From Chamaesiphon sp. (lineage in GTDB: Bacteria > Cyanobacteriota > Cyanobacteriia > Cyanobacteriales > Chamaesiphonaceae): a stretch of 17,748 bases of DNA. Position numbers and translations under genes: made by a program. This document shows positions 7,572 to 15,884 of this stretch, piece after piece; position 1 is the first letter of the stretch; each line of letters starts with the position of its first letter. The notes beneath the pieces were generated by a model. The model did no database searches. It was not told where the DNA came from and saw only the letters and a program-made list of their open reading frames with translations. The stretch is taken from assembly GCA_026786125.1 (NCBI GenBank), contig JAJAYU010000375.1, forward strand, positions 1 through 17,748, written 5' to 3'.

Positions 7572-8465
7572 TTACTTCACACTTTGAGGTTTAGGGGTCG
7601 TGGTGAATTTACCAGGTGCAGTGGTAGGTGCAATTGCAGGTGCAGCAGCAGGTGTGGGAGTGCTGAGATTTGGAGCTACCGAAACTTTTGGTGGCTGGGT
7701 TGCTTGAGCCAATTGCTTGATCTGATCCTTGTACTCAGATGGTGCTAGATCTACCGCAGCAGTCATCAGGGATTGTGCCTCGGTGAGATTGCCCATCTGC
7801 TTGAACACTAGAGCCTTAGCTAATATTGGGCGAAAATCTTCTTTATTAACTTCGATTAAAGCATCGTAAATCCCTAGTGCATCGGCATTGCGCTGTTGGG
7901 TGAGATAAACTTGGGCTAATAGTAACTTCAACGGTGTGACATCAACACCCGTTCCAGTAGTCTTCAAAGCAGTTTGGACGGCACCCATTGCTGCTTCAGG
8001 ACGTTTTGCTTCCAGAAGTAAACTTACGAGTCCCTGAAGGGCATTAATATTCTGGGGCTGAATCGTTAATACTGTCCGATAGTTAGCGGTGGCTCCTTCT
8101 TTGTCGCCTAAATACTGTTTAGTTTGTGCCAACAGCACGGTGTAGTCCGAAGTCTGAGGATTGAGTGCCGCAATTTTTTCCAGCGGTAACAAACTCCCTT
8201 TGATATCTCCCAACTGTAGCCGAGCATCGAGCAAACCCTTGAGGGCGACTTGGTTTTCTGGTTCTCGTTTGAGCACCTGCATATAACCTTGGGCTTGGGC
8301 TTGAATTTGAGCTGTTTGGGCAGTAGAAAGATTATTTGGCTCAGTGGCGACGGCTGCACCACCATCTAGCACCAAATTGAAAATTGGAAACAATGATAAT
8401 CCAGTTAAAGCCAGCAGCGACATAGCTACAACTAGATTGATGGCCCAGCGATGACGTTTAAACAC
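7572..8465 (-). CDS. Membrane-anchored tetratricopeptide repeat protein
   Basis: The 297-residue protein starts at GTG 8465, preceded by AGAGAG with suitable spacing; no in-frame ATG is nearer. A basic start (FKRHRW) leads into a hydrophobic segment at about 9-31, either a signal anchor or an uncleaved signal. Residues about 45-255 are a run of helix-turn-helix repeats with TPR spacing of about 34 residues, as in ATANYRTVLTIQPQNINALQG and the next unit. The last 40 residues are Pro/Thr/Ala-rich and probably disordered. TPR proteins are scaffolds for protein partners. The gene is downstream of the DUF4335 gene on the same strand, but an 11-bp hairpin separates them. The specific role is unknown. 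Confidence 0.8.
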   Translation of the reverse strand: MFKRHRWAINLVVAMSLLALTGLSLFPIFNLVLDGGAAVATEPNNLSTAQTAQIQAQAQGYMQVLKREPENQVALKGLLDARLQLGDIKGSLLPLEKIAALNPQTSDYTVLLAQTKQYLGDKEGATANYRTVLTIQPQNINALQGLVSLLLEAKRPEAAMGAVQTALKTTGTGVDVTPLKLLLAQVYLTQQRNADALGIYDALIEVNKEDFRPILAKALVFKQMGNLTEAQSLMTAAVDLAPSEYKDQIKQLAQATQPPKVSVAPNLSTPTPAAAPAIAPTTAPGKFTTTPKPQSVK

Positions 8466-8507
8466 AAACTGCTCTCTAATGGTGAACGATCCTGTTGATT
8501 CTAATAC

Positions 8508-8541
8508 AAAAGCGATCGCCTCGCGAGAAACGATCGCTTTT
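8508..8541 (-). terminator. Hairpin between DUF4335 and TPR genes, built from HIP1-like arms
   Basis: AAAAGCGATCG (8508-8518) and CGATCGCTTTT (8531-8541) are perfect 11-bp arms around a 12-base loop. It lies 7 bases beyond the DUF4335 stop codon, and read leftward ends in TTTTG, fitting an intrinsic terminator. The left arm includes a complete HIP1 octamer (8512-8519). Confidence 0.6.
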
Positions 8542-8548
8542 TTCTCAA

Positions 8549-10846
8549 CTATGGCTCCATAAAAGTATCAACATTCCCATCCGGCTGAAGCACAACCCGA
8601 ATTTTTTGGTCAGTGCCGCCGGGGACTGGAGCTACCAGCTTTTGTCCGGCTTTGATGATTTTAGATTGATTGAGATAGGTAGTTGCGGCTGCCCCTTGCG
8701 CTGAGACGCTGCGAACTAGCCCACTTTTGCCACTAACTTGTACGACGTACTGTAAAGCGTTTTGCTGGGTGTCACTCGGTTTCCATTTTGACTGAAAATA
8801 GCTTCTGGTTGCTTGGATGGCGGGACTATCGATCGAATCTGAAGGCCAATTTCCGCTAGTGTTAGTAGGGAAAGGTTGAATTGGCACGATCGGCAGATTG
8901 CGGAGATTGGTATTCTCACCACCAGTTTGCGGCTGAATGGGGTCCATGAAATTTGGGTTTGCTGGAACTGGAGTACCCTGCTCGAATAGTGGCTGTGGCA
9001 CTGCGCCAACTCCAGTTGGAAGGCCTGATTTTGACTGGGCTGCCTTGGCTGCTGGGGTTAGCTTGGCTTTGGACTTAGTTGTCTTACTTACCGCAGTGCG
9101 GGGCTTGGCGCTAGCTGAATTTACAGGTGAACGAGCGGGATTGGGCGCAATGCCAATTCCTGGTAAATCAGAGGGTAGTAAAATCGGTTGTGTCGATACT
9201 GATACTGTCCCAGGCTTGATTGCTGGGGAGAGATTACTATTGGGCTGTCTGGTAGTTTTGGTTGTACTACCCAGGGTCGATGGCATCCCTGATTTTAGCC
9301 CTGGTTTTCCAGATGAACGCTCAAGATTACTAATTTCTGATGATAAGCGGTCGTCACTGAGTGGATTCGGTGCGATGCCAGATTGTGCTGCATTGCGAGG
9401 CAAAGTACTCAGGATGCTTGGTCTGGTAGTTTGAGCCGGAATTCTGGTAGTGGTGGGGAGGGCGGGGCTGGGTTGACCTTCTAGGGTCGAGGGTAGGGGC
9501 GCAGTACCAATCTGGCTATTGGATTGAGTTGGTTGGATACCTGTATTGATCGGTGGATTGTTGGGAGTGGTTGAACCAGCGATATTTGTTTGCGGTGACG
9601 CTACGGGCTGCTCGTTCCACTGCTGAGGTGTCGTGGTATTAGTTGGCTCAGGATCGACAATCGGCGGTGACATGGCAGCAGTGACAGTTTGCTTCACCCC
9701 TTCCAGATCAGGCATGTTGACCTTGCTAGTGGCATCTTTGAGGGGATTGGGCTTGGGATCGAGTAATAGCATTGGTACTCCAACTACTACGGCAGCAGCT
9801 GCGGCCCAAGGGAGTACAGACAGCAAGGAAACGGAAGGGCGGGAATGGCGAGAAGTCCGAGTCCGATTGAAAACTTCGCTAGTTTGCGATCCGACAGATC
9901 CGGTCGCTGTTCTGGGTAAATTTGGTAGTCTGGATAGGGATACAGTTGTGGCATCCACGTCGATAAATCTATCTTGACTATGACCTGGAATATTAGCCTG
10001 ACTGAGGGTGACTGAGCGTTCCTGTCTAGTAGTCACCACTTCGTCTGCGGTGTACTCATCTAAGACGGTGGAAAGATCGAATAATTGAATTGGTGAGAGG
10101 GTAATTGTATCACCAGAGCTACTATTGGCTAAATCGCCCAAATAGAGTTGCCGATCAAGAGATCTTTCGTTGCCGATCAGGTATGGTGTGGTGGGAGACC
10201 GATCTGCGACCTCACGTTTGCCAAACCCAGATTTGACACCAGCACCTGCACCGAGTGGTGTGTGTTTTTGCTTGGTCTTTTTTGATTTTTTGCCGCTACT
10301 TTTGTTCCAACCACCAAATAATTTGGAGATTCCCGAAGGAGCTGCCGAGTTGGATCGATCTTCTGTGTCACCAGATCCGATCGATTGGGCTGAGATATTG
10401 CGTAATCCAGGTAAATTGTTCATTAGTCCCGATTGTGTAGGTTGAGGATTGTTGGGGTATAGCTTACTACCGATCGAACCCGCTATGTCAATTTCTGGTG
10501 TGGAGAGATCTCGGTCGATCGTCGTTGATGAAATTGAGTCTGAAGTACTGTCATTGTTCAGATCTGGGAATGGAAATTTGGCAACTAGCTCGGTAATGTA
10601 CTTACTAACTACCTGTTGGAGTAGATCTAGTTGGGAAAAGTTTCCCTGTAAGGTGATCGGATCTGAGTCTCCATAATCGGAACGATCCAACTCAAGGGTA
10701 AAATCAACGGAATTCTGTTGTTGCAGGCTGTGGGTTTGTCCCTGAGATCCCAATTCAACCCCAGGTTGCTGATTGCCTGTGGTTGAAACAATCAGTTTAC
10801 ATGTCAGAGCTGTATATGTTTGCGTTGTCAAGTGATTGAATTCCAT
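8549..10846 (-). CDS. DUF4335 domain protein with one membrane segment
   Basis: This is a 765-residue protein of a cyanobacterium-specific family. The N-terminal domain (about 1-95, with TLELDRSDYGDSDPITLQG) is followed by low-complexity sequence, then a conserved stretch at about 230-270 (YLGDLANSSS, LSPIQLFDLSTVLDEY) typical of DUF4335. A single hydrophobic segment lies at about 341-363 (PWAAAAAVVVGVPML). About 300 residues rich in Pro, Thr, Ser and Asn follow, ending in a compact domain from about 675 (YFQSKWKPSD ... LQPDGNVDTF). This suggests a cytosolic N-terminus, one membrane pass and a long flexible stalk to a periplasmic or lumenal domain, somewhat like TonB. The ATG at 10846 is 52 bases below the DUF3038 stop, so the two are probably co-transcribed. 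Function is unknown. Confidence 0.78.
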   Translation of the reverse strand: MEFNHLTTQTYTALTCKLIVSTTGNQQPGVELGSQGQTHSLQQQNSVDFTLELDRSDYGDSDPITLQGNFSQLDLLQQVVSKYITELVAKFPFPDLNNDSTSDSISSTTIDRDLSTPEIDIAGSIGSKLYPNNPQPTQSGLMNNLPGLRNISAQSIGSGDTEDRSNSAAPSGISKLFGGWNKSSGKKSKKTKQKHTPLGAGAGVKSGFGKREVADRSPTTPYLIGNERSLDRQLYLGDLANSSSGDTITLSPIQLFDLSTVLDEYTADEVVTTRQERSVTLSQANIPGHSQDRFIDVDATTVSLSRLPNLPRTATGSVGSQTSEVFNRTRTSRHSRPSVSLLSVLPWAAAAAVVVGVPMLLLDPKPNPLKDATSKVNMPDLEGVKQTVTAAMSPPIVDPEPTNTTTPQQWNEQPVASPQTNIAGSTTPNNPPINTGIQPTQSNSQIGTAPLPSTLEGQPSPALPTTTRIPAQTTRPSILSTLPRNAAQSGIAPNPLSDDRLSSEISNLERSSGKPGLKSGMPSTLGSTTKTTRQPNSNLSPAIKPGTVSVSTQPILLPSDLPGIGIAPNPARSPVNSASAKPRTAVSKTTKSKAKLTPAAKAAQSKSGLPTGVGAVPQPLFEQGTPVPANPNFMDPIQPQTGGENTNLRNLPIVPIQPFPTNTSGNWPSDSIDSPAIQATRSYFQSKWKPSDTQQNALQYVVQVSGKSGLVRSVSAQGAAATTYLNQSKIIKAGQKLVAPVPGGTDQKIRVVLQPDGNVDTFMEP

Positions 10847-10897
10847 AACTAGATATATATTATTTATACTGAAGAATAATTGCTAATTTGGTTAAAT

Positions 10898-11485
10898 CTA
10901 AATCGGGGTGATCACCGTTGCCTGAGATCGTTGTAATAACGCCTGCCAAAGTCGTTGATTTCCATTGTTCCCACCATAAAATAAAAGCTCGATCAGTAAA
11001 TTTAGAGCCGCTTGGGAAAGTGATTCAAATGAGTGTGTCGCCTCTGAATCTTTAGTCTGATCGCCCAAGCGAACTTGATAGATAATAATAAAATTGTCGA
11101 TATATGTTGCTAAGGATGGAGCTTCTAGCGGCAATCGATCGAGTTGAACGATCTGCTGCCAATCAGTCATCGTTTGACGCACTACCATTTGATACTTGTG
11201 CGCCAGCCGATTGACGATCGATACTAGCAACCGCAACTGTCGAAGATCGAGTTGTCTGGCTGGAATAAATTTAGCCTGAGGCCATGTCTGTAGCCAATCG
11301 GATAGGATCGACTGGACATCTACATCCTTGGCGATTTGAGCGATCTCCAGTCGATCGATTTGAGCGAGTGCGGTGATGGCAATTAGCACCAACTCCAACT
11401 CTAGATTCATCTTATGTAGTTGATCTGAATCGAGGGATAGCTCGATCGATAGATCCTCCCAATTGGCAGTTGATGCAGGCATCAT
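10898..11485 (-). CDS. DUF3038 domain protein
   Basis: This 195-residue soluble, mostly helical protein has no signal or membrane segment. The pattern MNLELELVLIAITALAQI, the central stretch ending LDLRQLRLLVSIVNRLA with HKYQMVVRQ, and placement directly before DUF4335 point to DUF3038, a family restricted to cyanobacteria. The C-terminal part (about 150-195) adds another helical pair. Two adjacent ATG codons (11485 and 11482) could each be the start; no Shine-Dalgarno sequence distinguishes them. The adjacency of DUF3038 and DUF4335 is a recurrent arrangement as I recall it, suggesting that the soluble protein works with the N-terminal domain of its membrane partner. No biochemical role is known to me. 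Confidence 0.72.
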   Translation of the reverse strand: MMPASTANWEDLSIELSLDSDQLHKMNLELELVLIAITALAQIDRLEIAQIAKDVDVQSILSDWLQTWPQAKFIPARQLDLRQLRLLVSIVNRLAHKYQMVVRQTMTDWQQIVQLDRLPLEAPSLATYIDNFIIIYQVRLGDQTKDSEATHSFESLSQAALNLLIELLFYGGNNGNQRLWQALLQRSQATVITPI

Positions 11486-11950
11486 TTAAAGATACAAAAC
11501 ATTATGAGCACAGATGTCGAGCACACGGTTTGCAGATGCAAAGTGAAAGAGCTGTCTAACCAACTTCTCTCAGCCGTCAGGTACTGCTGAATATAATTGT
11601 CCATCTTAACCAAGAAGCATTTAACCTCGTAAATGTTTCGGGCGGATTGGGACTTTTCAGTCCTGGCAACTCTCAGCTATTTGCCAGATTAGACTAACTT
11701 TTTTTAGATATGATACCAAAAATCATACCACAGTCAATTATTTATCCGTAATTAGACGTAACTATTGATTCCAGCCCTGCTCGTTTAAGCGCAAGATCTA
11801 ATTTATTTTTCGCCCACTTCCACAATTCCTAACCTCAGATTTTGGTAGAATAGAAGTAGTAAACTGTCCATCACCAACTAAATCGCGATCCGATCGGGCA
11901 CAGTGACTTGTGAAGATTGACTTTTTTCAAAATTTAGAGCAAAAATTAAC
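11486..11950. other. Divergent intergenic region with structured-RNA candidate
   Basis: This 465-base spacer contains no credible reading frame. It holds a short dyad TTTGCA-GA-TGCAAA (11529-11542), a TATAAT box (11592-11597) followed by three successive hairpins and a T7 run (see the RNA candidate), and a small dyad ATGAT/ATCAT near 11710. The remaining 200 bases to the carbonic-anhydrase-like gene are AT-rich and show nothing I can name; the promoter of that gene is expected there. Confidence 0.55.
11604..11705 (+). ncRNA. Candidate small structured RNA (about 100 bases)
   Basis: A perfect -10 box TATAAT (11592-11597) would start a transcript near 11604, although no good -35 is present. 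Downstream are a 10-bp stem with one G-U pair (GAAGCATTTA 11614-11623 / TAAATGTTTC 11630-11639, 6-base loop), a 5-bp stem GGACT (11650-11654) / AGTCC (11659-11663), and a 6-7-bp stem TGGCAA (11664-11669) / TTGCCA (11681-11686). Eleven bases later comes a run of seven T (11699-11705). The gap before the T-run makes it a poor standard terminator. It does not match 6S RNA, tmRNA, SRP RNA, RNase P RNA or the Yfr1 core motif by eye. Confidence 0.3.
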
Positions 11951-12535
11951 ATGCGGGATAGTTGTCAGTGCTTTCAGAACGATGATGCCGATCTCGTCCA
12001 GTCGTCTAGTCCGAATCGCCGCCAATTTCTCCGCCACTTGATTGGTACCGGAGTGTTGATTACCGCTAGTACGATCGCGCCTGCTGTTGCTAGAGCGGAA
12101 ACAAAAGTACCCAAAGCACTCGTCCTTAGTTGTATCGATTACCGGATTCTCGAAGCAGAACGCTACTTCCTTTCACTCCAAAATCTGGGCGGACAGTATG
12201 ACTTTACAGCTCTCGCTGGAGCCTCTCTTGCCCTGAGCGGGATGCCACACCAGTATGATGCCGACGCATTTTGGGATCAATTGGATATCTCCTATCGCTT
12301 GCACAACATCAAGAAGGTGATCATCCTCGATCACGAAGACTGTTCTGTCTATCAGTACAAAATCGACCCCAATCTCGCTGCTAATCCCGCGCTGGAACTC
12401 ACCACCCACACCGAATACCTCAGTCGAGCATACTGGGCAATCCGCGATCGATATCCCGATCTCAATATTGAACTCTACTTCGTCAAGTTGAATACGGAGG
12501 TGAAGTTTATTTCCCCATTGGCGAAGGTGGTGTAG
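11951..12535 (+). CDS. Tat-exported beta-carbonic-anhydrase-like protein
   Basis: The first 50 residues form a twin-arginine signal: R23-R24 in NRRQFLRHL, a hydrophobic stretch, and a cleavage site after ARA (47-49). The mature part has the beta-carbonic anhydrase zinc pattern: C61-x-D63-x-R65 (LSCIDYR) and H128-x-x-C131 (DHEDC). The usual G-H-S/T-x-C-G context is altered to DHEDCSV, and the protein (about 145 residues mature) is shorter than classical beta enzymes, so catalysis is not assured. If active, it would interconvert CO2 and bicarbonate in the periplasm or lumen; otherwise it is a zinc protein of the same fold. It is read alone, 267 bases before ftsH, with an inverted repeat in between. 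The ATG at 11951 keeps the complete Tat signal, although about 22 residues precede the twin arginines. Confidence 0.7.
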   Translation: MRDSCQCFQNDDADLVQSSSPNRRQFLRHLIGTGVLITASTIAPAVARAETKVPKALVLSCIDYRILEAERYFLSLQNLGGQYDFTALAGASLALSGMPHQYDADAFWDQLDISYRLHNIKKVIILDHEDCSVYQYKIDPNLAANPALELTTHTEYLSRAYWAIRDRYPDLNIELYFVKLNTEVKFISPLAKVV

Positions 12536-12550
12536 GAGAGGGGAAAGGGA

Positions 12551-12644
12551 TTAGGCTTTAGGAAAGAGAGAATGCAAGCGTTCTGTACATCTAGATTGCA
12601 CTCTAAATTCTCCATCCCTAAAGCCTAAAGCCTAAAGCCTAACC
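12551..12644. repeat. Heptamer array CCTAAAG with inverted copy
   Basis: CCTAAAG occurs three times in tandem plus the variant CCTAACC (12617-12644). The inverse TTAGGCTTTAGG (12551-12562) matches CCTAAAGCCTAA (12631-12642) perfectly, so a 12-bp stem with a 68-base loop can form 15 bases after the carbonic-anhydrase-like stop codon. The same heptamer recurs at 17619-17632, and part of it at 15875-15883. Confidence 0.7.
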
Positions 12645-12802
12645 CCTAGATAGTAATATCCGTAAACCCAAATGTTAATTCCGCGATTAAATATGGCAAT
12701 AATAAAACTGAAGCTACACTGGAAGATATTTGATTCTGCATCCCAGATTGCTTAACGGACGAAACAGTATCAGGTGCAGGCACAAGGATATAAACAAAAT
12801 AT

Positions 12803-14647
12803 ATGCATAACAGTTCCCACATCAAGTCGAAGCGATTTTCTAAGTCATTGTGGCGATTAGCGGCTGGCTTGCTGATCGCTCAGGGAGTTGTCTGGAATAG
12901 TCCGGTATTGGCAAAACCCAACGATCCCAAAACTATCACCTATGGAGAGCTATTCAAAGAGATAGATCGGGGTACAGTCTCCAAATTAGAACTCGATCCA
13001 GCCACCAAGGTTGCTAAAGTTACCCTCTCAGGTGCCACTCCTGAGAACAAAAGCAAAGAAGTATTGTTACTCGAAGACAACTCAGAGCTGTTTAATAAGC
13101 TCAACACCAAAGGTGTCGAAATTAGCGTCCAAAGATCTGCCGACAAAACTGCGATTTTTGGACTACTTGGCAATATTCTCCTATTAGTATTTGTAATTAC
13201 CGTACTATCTGCCATTATCCGTCGATCGGGTGCTGGTGGTGGTCAAGCCATGAGTTTTGGTAAATCTCGCGCTCGCTTCCAGATGCAAGCAAAAACGGGT
13301 GTGATGTTTGATGACGTGGCTGGTATTGAAGAAGCCAAGGAAGAACTTCAAGAAATCGTCACTTTCTTACAACAGCCAGAACGGTTTACTTCTGTTGGTG
13401 CCAAGATTCCTAAAGGTGTACTGCTCGTCGGTTCGCCAGGAACAGGTAAAACCTTGATGGCAAAAGCCATTGCTGGTGAAGCCGGGGTACCATTTTTCAG
13501 TATTTCTGGTTCGGAATTTGTCGAGATGTTTGTCGGTGTTGGTGCTTCCCGCGTTCGTGATTTATTCAAAAAAGCCAAAGAAAACGCGCCCTGCTTGGTC
13601 TTCTTTGATGAAATCGACGCAGTTGGTCGTCAACGGGGCGTAGGCATCGGTGGTGGTAACGATGAGCGGGAACAGACCCTCAACCAATTGCTGACCGAGA
13701 TGGATGGATTTGAGGGCAATAATGGCGTAATCGTAATTGCAGCCACCAACCGCGCTGATGTGCTTGATGCCGCACTACTCCGTCCAGGTCGATTTGATCG
13801 ACAAGTCAAAGTCGAATTACCTGACTGTAAGGGTCGATTGGCAATTCTCAATGTCCATATTCGTGACAAGAAAGTCGATCCGGCTGTCTCGTTGGATCTG
13901 ATCGCCCGCCGGACAACTGGTTTTAGTGGTGCAGATCTAGCAAATTTATTAAATGAAGCAGCAATTTTCACTGCTCGTCGCCATAAGGAAGCGATGACAA
14001 TGGCGGAAATTAACGATGCGATCGATCGTGTTGTCATGGGGATGGAAGGTCGCTTTATTCCCGATGGCAAAGCTCGTCGCCTAGTTGCTTACCATGAAAT
14101 CGGTCACGCATTAGTTGGGGCAATCATGGGCTGTAATCCGCTCCAGAAGGTGACAATTCTGCCCCGTGGTGGCTCAAAAGGAGCAGCTTGGTATCTACCC
14201 AACGAAGAAGAAGGTCTCACTTCTCGCGCTGAATTCCTCGCCGATATCGCCATGACAATGGGCGGACGTGCCGCAGAGGAAGTAATCTTTGGTGACTCCG
14301 AGGTAACTTGGGGTGCTAGTTCGGATATCGAATCAGTTACGAATACTGCCCGCAATATGGTGACTCAATACGGCATGTCTAGCCTGGGCAAACTTTCCCT
14401 CGGCTCGAATGGTGATTATTCCGAAGAAGTCGCCGCCAAGATCGATCGGGAAATCCGCGCCCTAATCCAATCTGGACACCGAAAAGCAGTGGAGATTATC
14501 AATAGCAATCGGGAATTAGTCAATCTACTTACCGATCTATTACTTGATAAAGAAACGATCGAAGGTGAGGAATTTCGCCAAATTATTGATCGTGAAACTG
14601 GTCGCAAGGAAACTCTTCAACCCATTCGGGTTCGCTCTGGATCTTAA
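12803..14647 (+). CDS. ftsH: FtsH-family ATP-dependent membrane zinc protease
   Basis: This 614-residue AAA+ metalloprotease degrades membrane and damaged proteins. Two membrane segments (about 14-37 and 117-140) flank a lumenal or periplasmic domain of about 75 residues. The ATPase has Walker A GSPGTGKT (210-217), pore motif FVG (243-245), Walker B FFDEID (267-272) and arginine fingers in RPGRFDR (327-333). The protease zinc site is HEIGH (431-435) with D508 as third ligand (WGASSD). Three usually rigid positions differ: Ser replaces Pro in Walker A (normally GPPGTGKT), HEIGH replaces HEAGH, and FFDEID replaces FIDEID. All catalytic residues are kept, so it should be active. Cyanobacteria encode about four FtsH paralogues; I cannot assign this one to FtsH1-4, and the substitutions suggest a divergent copy. 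The gene stands alone with its own terminator. Confidence 0.93.
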   Translation: MHNSSHIKSKRFSKSLWRLAAGLLIAQGVVWNSPVLAKPNDPKTITYGELFKEIDRGTVSKLELDPATKVAKVTLSGATPENKSKEVLLLEDNSELFNKLNTKGVEISVQRSADKTAIFGLLGNILLLVFVITVLSAIIRRSGAGGGQAMSFGKSRARFQMQAKTGVMFDDVAGIEEAKEELQEIVTFLQQPERFTSVGAKIPKGVLLVGSPGTGKTLMAKAIAGEAGVPFFSISGSEFVEMFVGVGASRVRDLFKKAKENAPCLVFFDEIDAVGRQRGVGIGGGNDEREQTLNQLLTEMDGFEGNNGVIVIAATNRADVLDAALLRPGRFDRQVKVELPDCKGRLAILNVHIRDKKVDPAVSLDLIARRTTGFSGADLANLLNEAAIFTARRHKEAMTMAEINDAIDRVVMGMEGRFIPDGKARRLVAYHEIGHALVGAIMGCNPLQKVTILPRGGSKGAAWYLPNEEEGLTSRAEFLADIAMTMGGRAAEEVIFGDSEVTWGASSDIESVTNTARNMVTQYGMSSLGKLSLGSNGDYSEEVAAKIDREIRALIQSGHRKAVEIINSNRELVNLLTDLLLDKETIEGEEFRQIIDRETGRKETLQPIRVRSGS

Positions 14648-14668
14648 TTTAACCGATTATCCTAATAG

Positions 14669-14695
14669 CCCGACTGTTTAAACAGTCGGGTTTTT
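14669..14695 (+). terminator. Intrinsic terminator of ftsH
   Basis: CCCGACTG (14669-14676) pairs with CAGTCGGG (14683-14690), with TTTAAA between, followed directly by TTTTT. This is a textbook intrinsic terminator 21 bases past the ftsH stop. Confidence 0.92.
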
Positions 14696-14726
14696 AATAG
14701 CAATTTTAATAACAATTAAAATTTAT

Positions 14727-15713
14727 CTAATTTTCGGCATTACCAGATTGAAAGATTTGACCGATTACATCATCGATCGGTGGATCGGTAATACTCAGAT
14801 CGACTACTTCCAATTCTCCCAACAATTGGGAGACAGTTTTGGTCAATATTTCCTGTGGCACGAGAAAACTAGCAGACGCGCCATCAACTTCTTTTACTTG
14901 GGCGTATTGCTCCAATCGATCAATCTTATAAACATGAGCAAATTCGACATTAACTTCCCGACAGGGTGAAAATCGTTCAACTAAACCATTGAGACTACCA
15001 TCGTAAATTAATTGCCCTTGATGGATTACCAAGACTCGATCGCATAGTGCCGTAATGTCAGTCATATAGTGACTCGTCAGCAAAATCGTCGCTTTGTATC
15101 GTTGATTATATGCCCGTAAAAATTGTCGCACCGCCACCTGAGCATTGACATCCAATCCCAAAGTCGGTTCATCCAGAAATAATACCTGGGGTTGGTGAAT
15201 TAAGGCTGCTAATAATTCCGCTTTCATCCGTTCGCCGAGAGATAACTTTCGCACAGGTTGAGTCAGCTTGCCTTGAATTGAGAGCATTTCAGCCAATTCA
15301 TCAATTCGCAATTGGGCAGTTCGATCGCTCAAACCATATACAGCCGCATTCATCTTGAGGGAATCCATCGCAGGTAAATCCCAAATTAACTGCTGCTTTT
15401 GTCCCATCACTAGAGTGATTTGCTTGAGAAATGCAGTTTCGCGCTTAAAGGGGATGTAACCAGCTATATTTACAACGCCGTTAGATGGATGGATCAAGCC
15501 ACTGAGCATCTTCAGCGTCGTGGTCTTACCCGCTCCATTTGCGCCCAAAAAGCCGACCACCTCTCCAGCTTCAATTTGGAAGGAAACGTCCTTTACAGCC
15601 TCGATTTGCCGATATTTACGGTGGAAAAAATGATTGATCGTCCCTTTTAGTCCAGGTTCTTTGAGCGCGACTGGATATACTTTGCTTAATCGATCGACAA
15701 TGATACTGGACAT
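14727..15713 (-). CDS. ABC transporter ATP-binding protein (ABC-2 export type, COG4586-like)
   Basis: The 328-residue cytosolic ATPase has Walker A GANGAGKTT (57-65), Q-loop Q105 (VMGQKQQ), signature LSLGERMK (157-164), Walker B VLFLDEPT (177-184) and H-loop H215 (LLTSHYM). The long N-terminal insert before the core strand (KEPGLKGTINHFFHRKY) and the LSLGERMK signature fit the COG4586 group, which normally pairs with two ABC-2 membrane proteins encoded alongside. None is in the window, so its permease lies elsewhere or is lost. I set the start at ATG 15713 (MSSIIVDRLSKVYPV). The frame stays open to an ATG at 15806, but those 31 extra codons read through a G-rich tandem repeat (SPPVSKSPPLQVPQSPRP) and are not likely protein. 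Confidence 0.86.
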   Translation of the reverse strand: MSSIIVDRLSKVYPVALKEPGLKGTINHFFHRKYRQIEAVKDVSFQIEAGEVVGFLGANGAGKTTTLKMLSGLIHPSNGVVNIAGYIPFKRETAFLKQITLVMGQKQQLIWDLPAMDSLKMNAAVYGLSDRTAQLRIDELAEMLSIQGKLTQPVRKLSLGERMKAELLAALIHQPQVLFLDEPTLGLDVNAQVAVRQFLRAYNQRYKATILLTSHYMTDITALCDRVLVIHQGQLIYDGSLNGLVERFSPCREVNVEFAHVYKIDRLEQYAQVKEVDGASASFLVPQEILTKTVSQLLGELEVVDLSITDPPIDDVIGQIFQSGNAEN

Positions 15714-15733
15714 TTTGGAGGTGTGGAAGACGA

Positions 15734-15792
15734 GGGGACGGGGAGACTGGGGGACTTGGAGAGGGGGAGACTTGGAGACTGGGGGACTAGGA
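15734..15792. repeat. G-rich degenerate tandem repeat upstream of the ABC gene
   Basis: The 15-mer GGAGACTGGGGGACT occurs exactly at 15742-15756 and 15774-15788, with related GGGGAGACTTGGAGA units between. Similar G-rich intergenic repeats are common in cyanobacteria. It lies within 80 bases upstream of the chosen ABC start and explains the false N-terminal extension. Confidence 0.75.
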
Positions 15793-15842
15793 ATTAGTAT
15801 CAGCAAACATAACCATGATCCACTGTCGTTTATAGCCTCTCT

Positions 15843-15870
15843 CCCTATTCCCTATTCTCTACTCCCTATT
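15843..15870. repeat. Short tandem heptamer repeat (CCCTATT)
   Basis: CCCTATT, CCCTATT, CTCTACT and CCCTATT run in register just past the stop of the GST gene. A fragment of the CCTAAAG repeat, AAAGCCTAA (15875-15883), follows immediately. Confidence 0.7.
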
Positions 15871-15884
15871 CCCCAAAGCCTAAT

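Noticed and set aside
8937..9434. 165-codon plus-strand frame opposite the DUF4335 gene
   Set aside because: It is antisense to the low-complexity Pro/Ser/Thr region, whose codon bias keeps the opposite frame open. The protein is Gly/Leu-rich without domain features.
12617..12644. CRISPR-like array
   Set aside because: The units are seven bases and contiguous, with no spacers, so this is a simple heptamer repeat.
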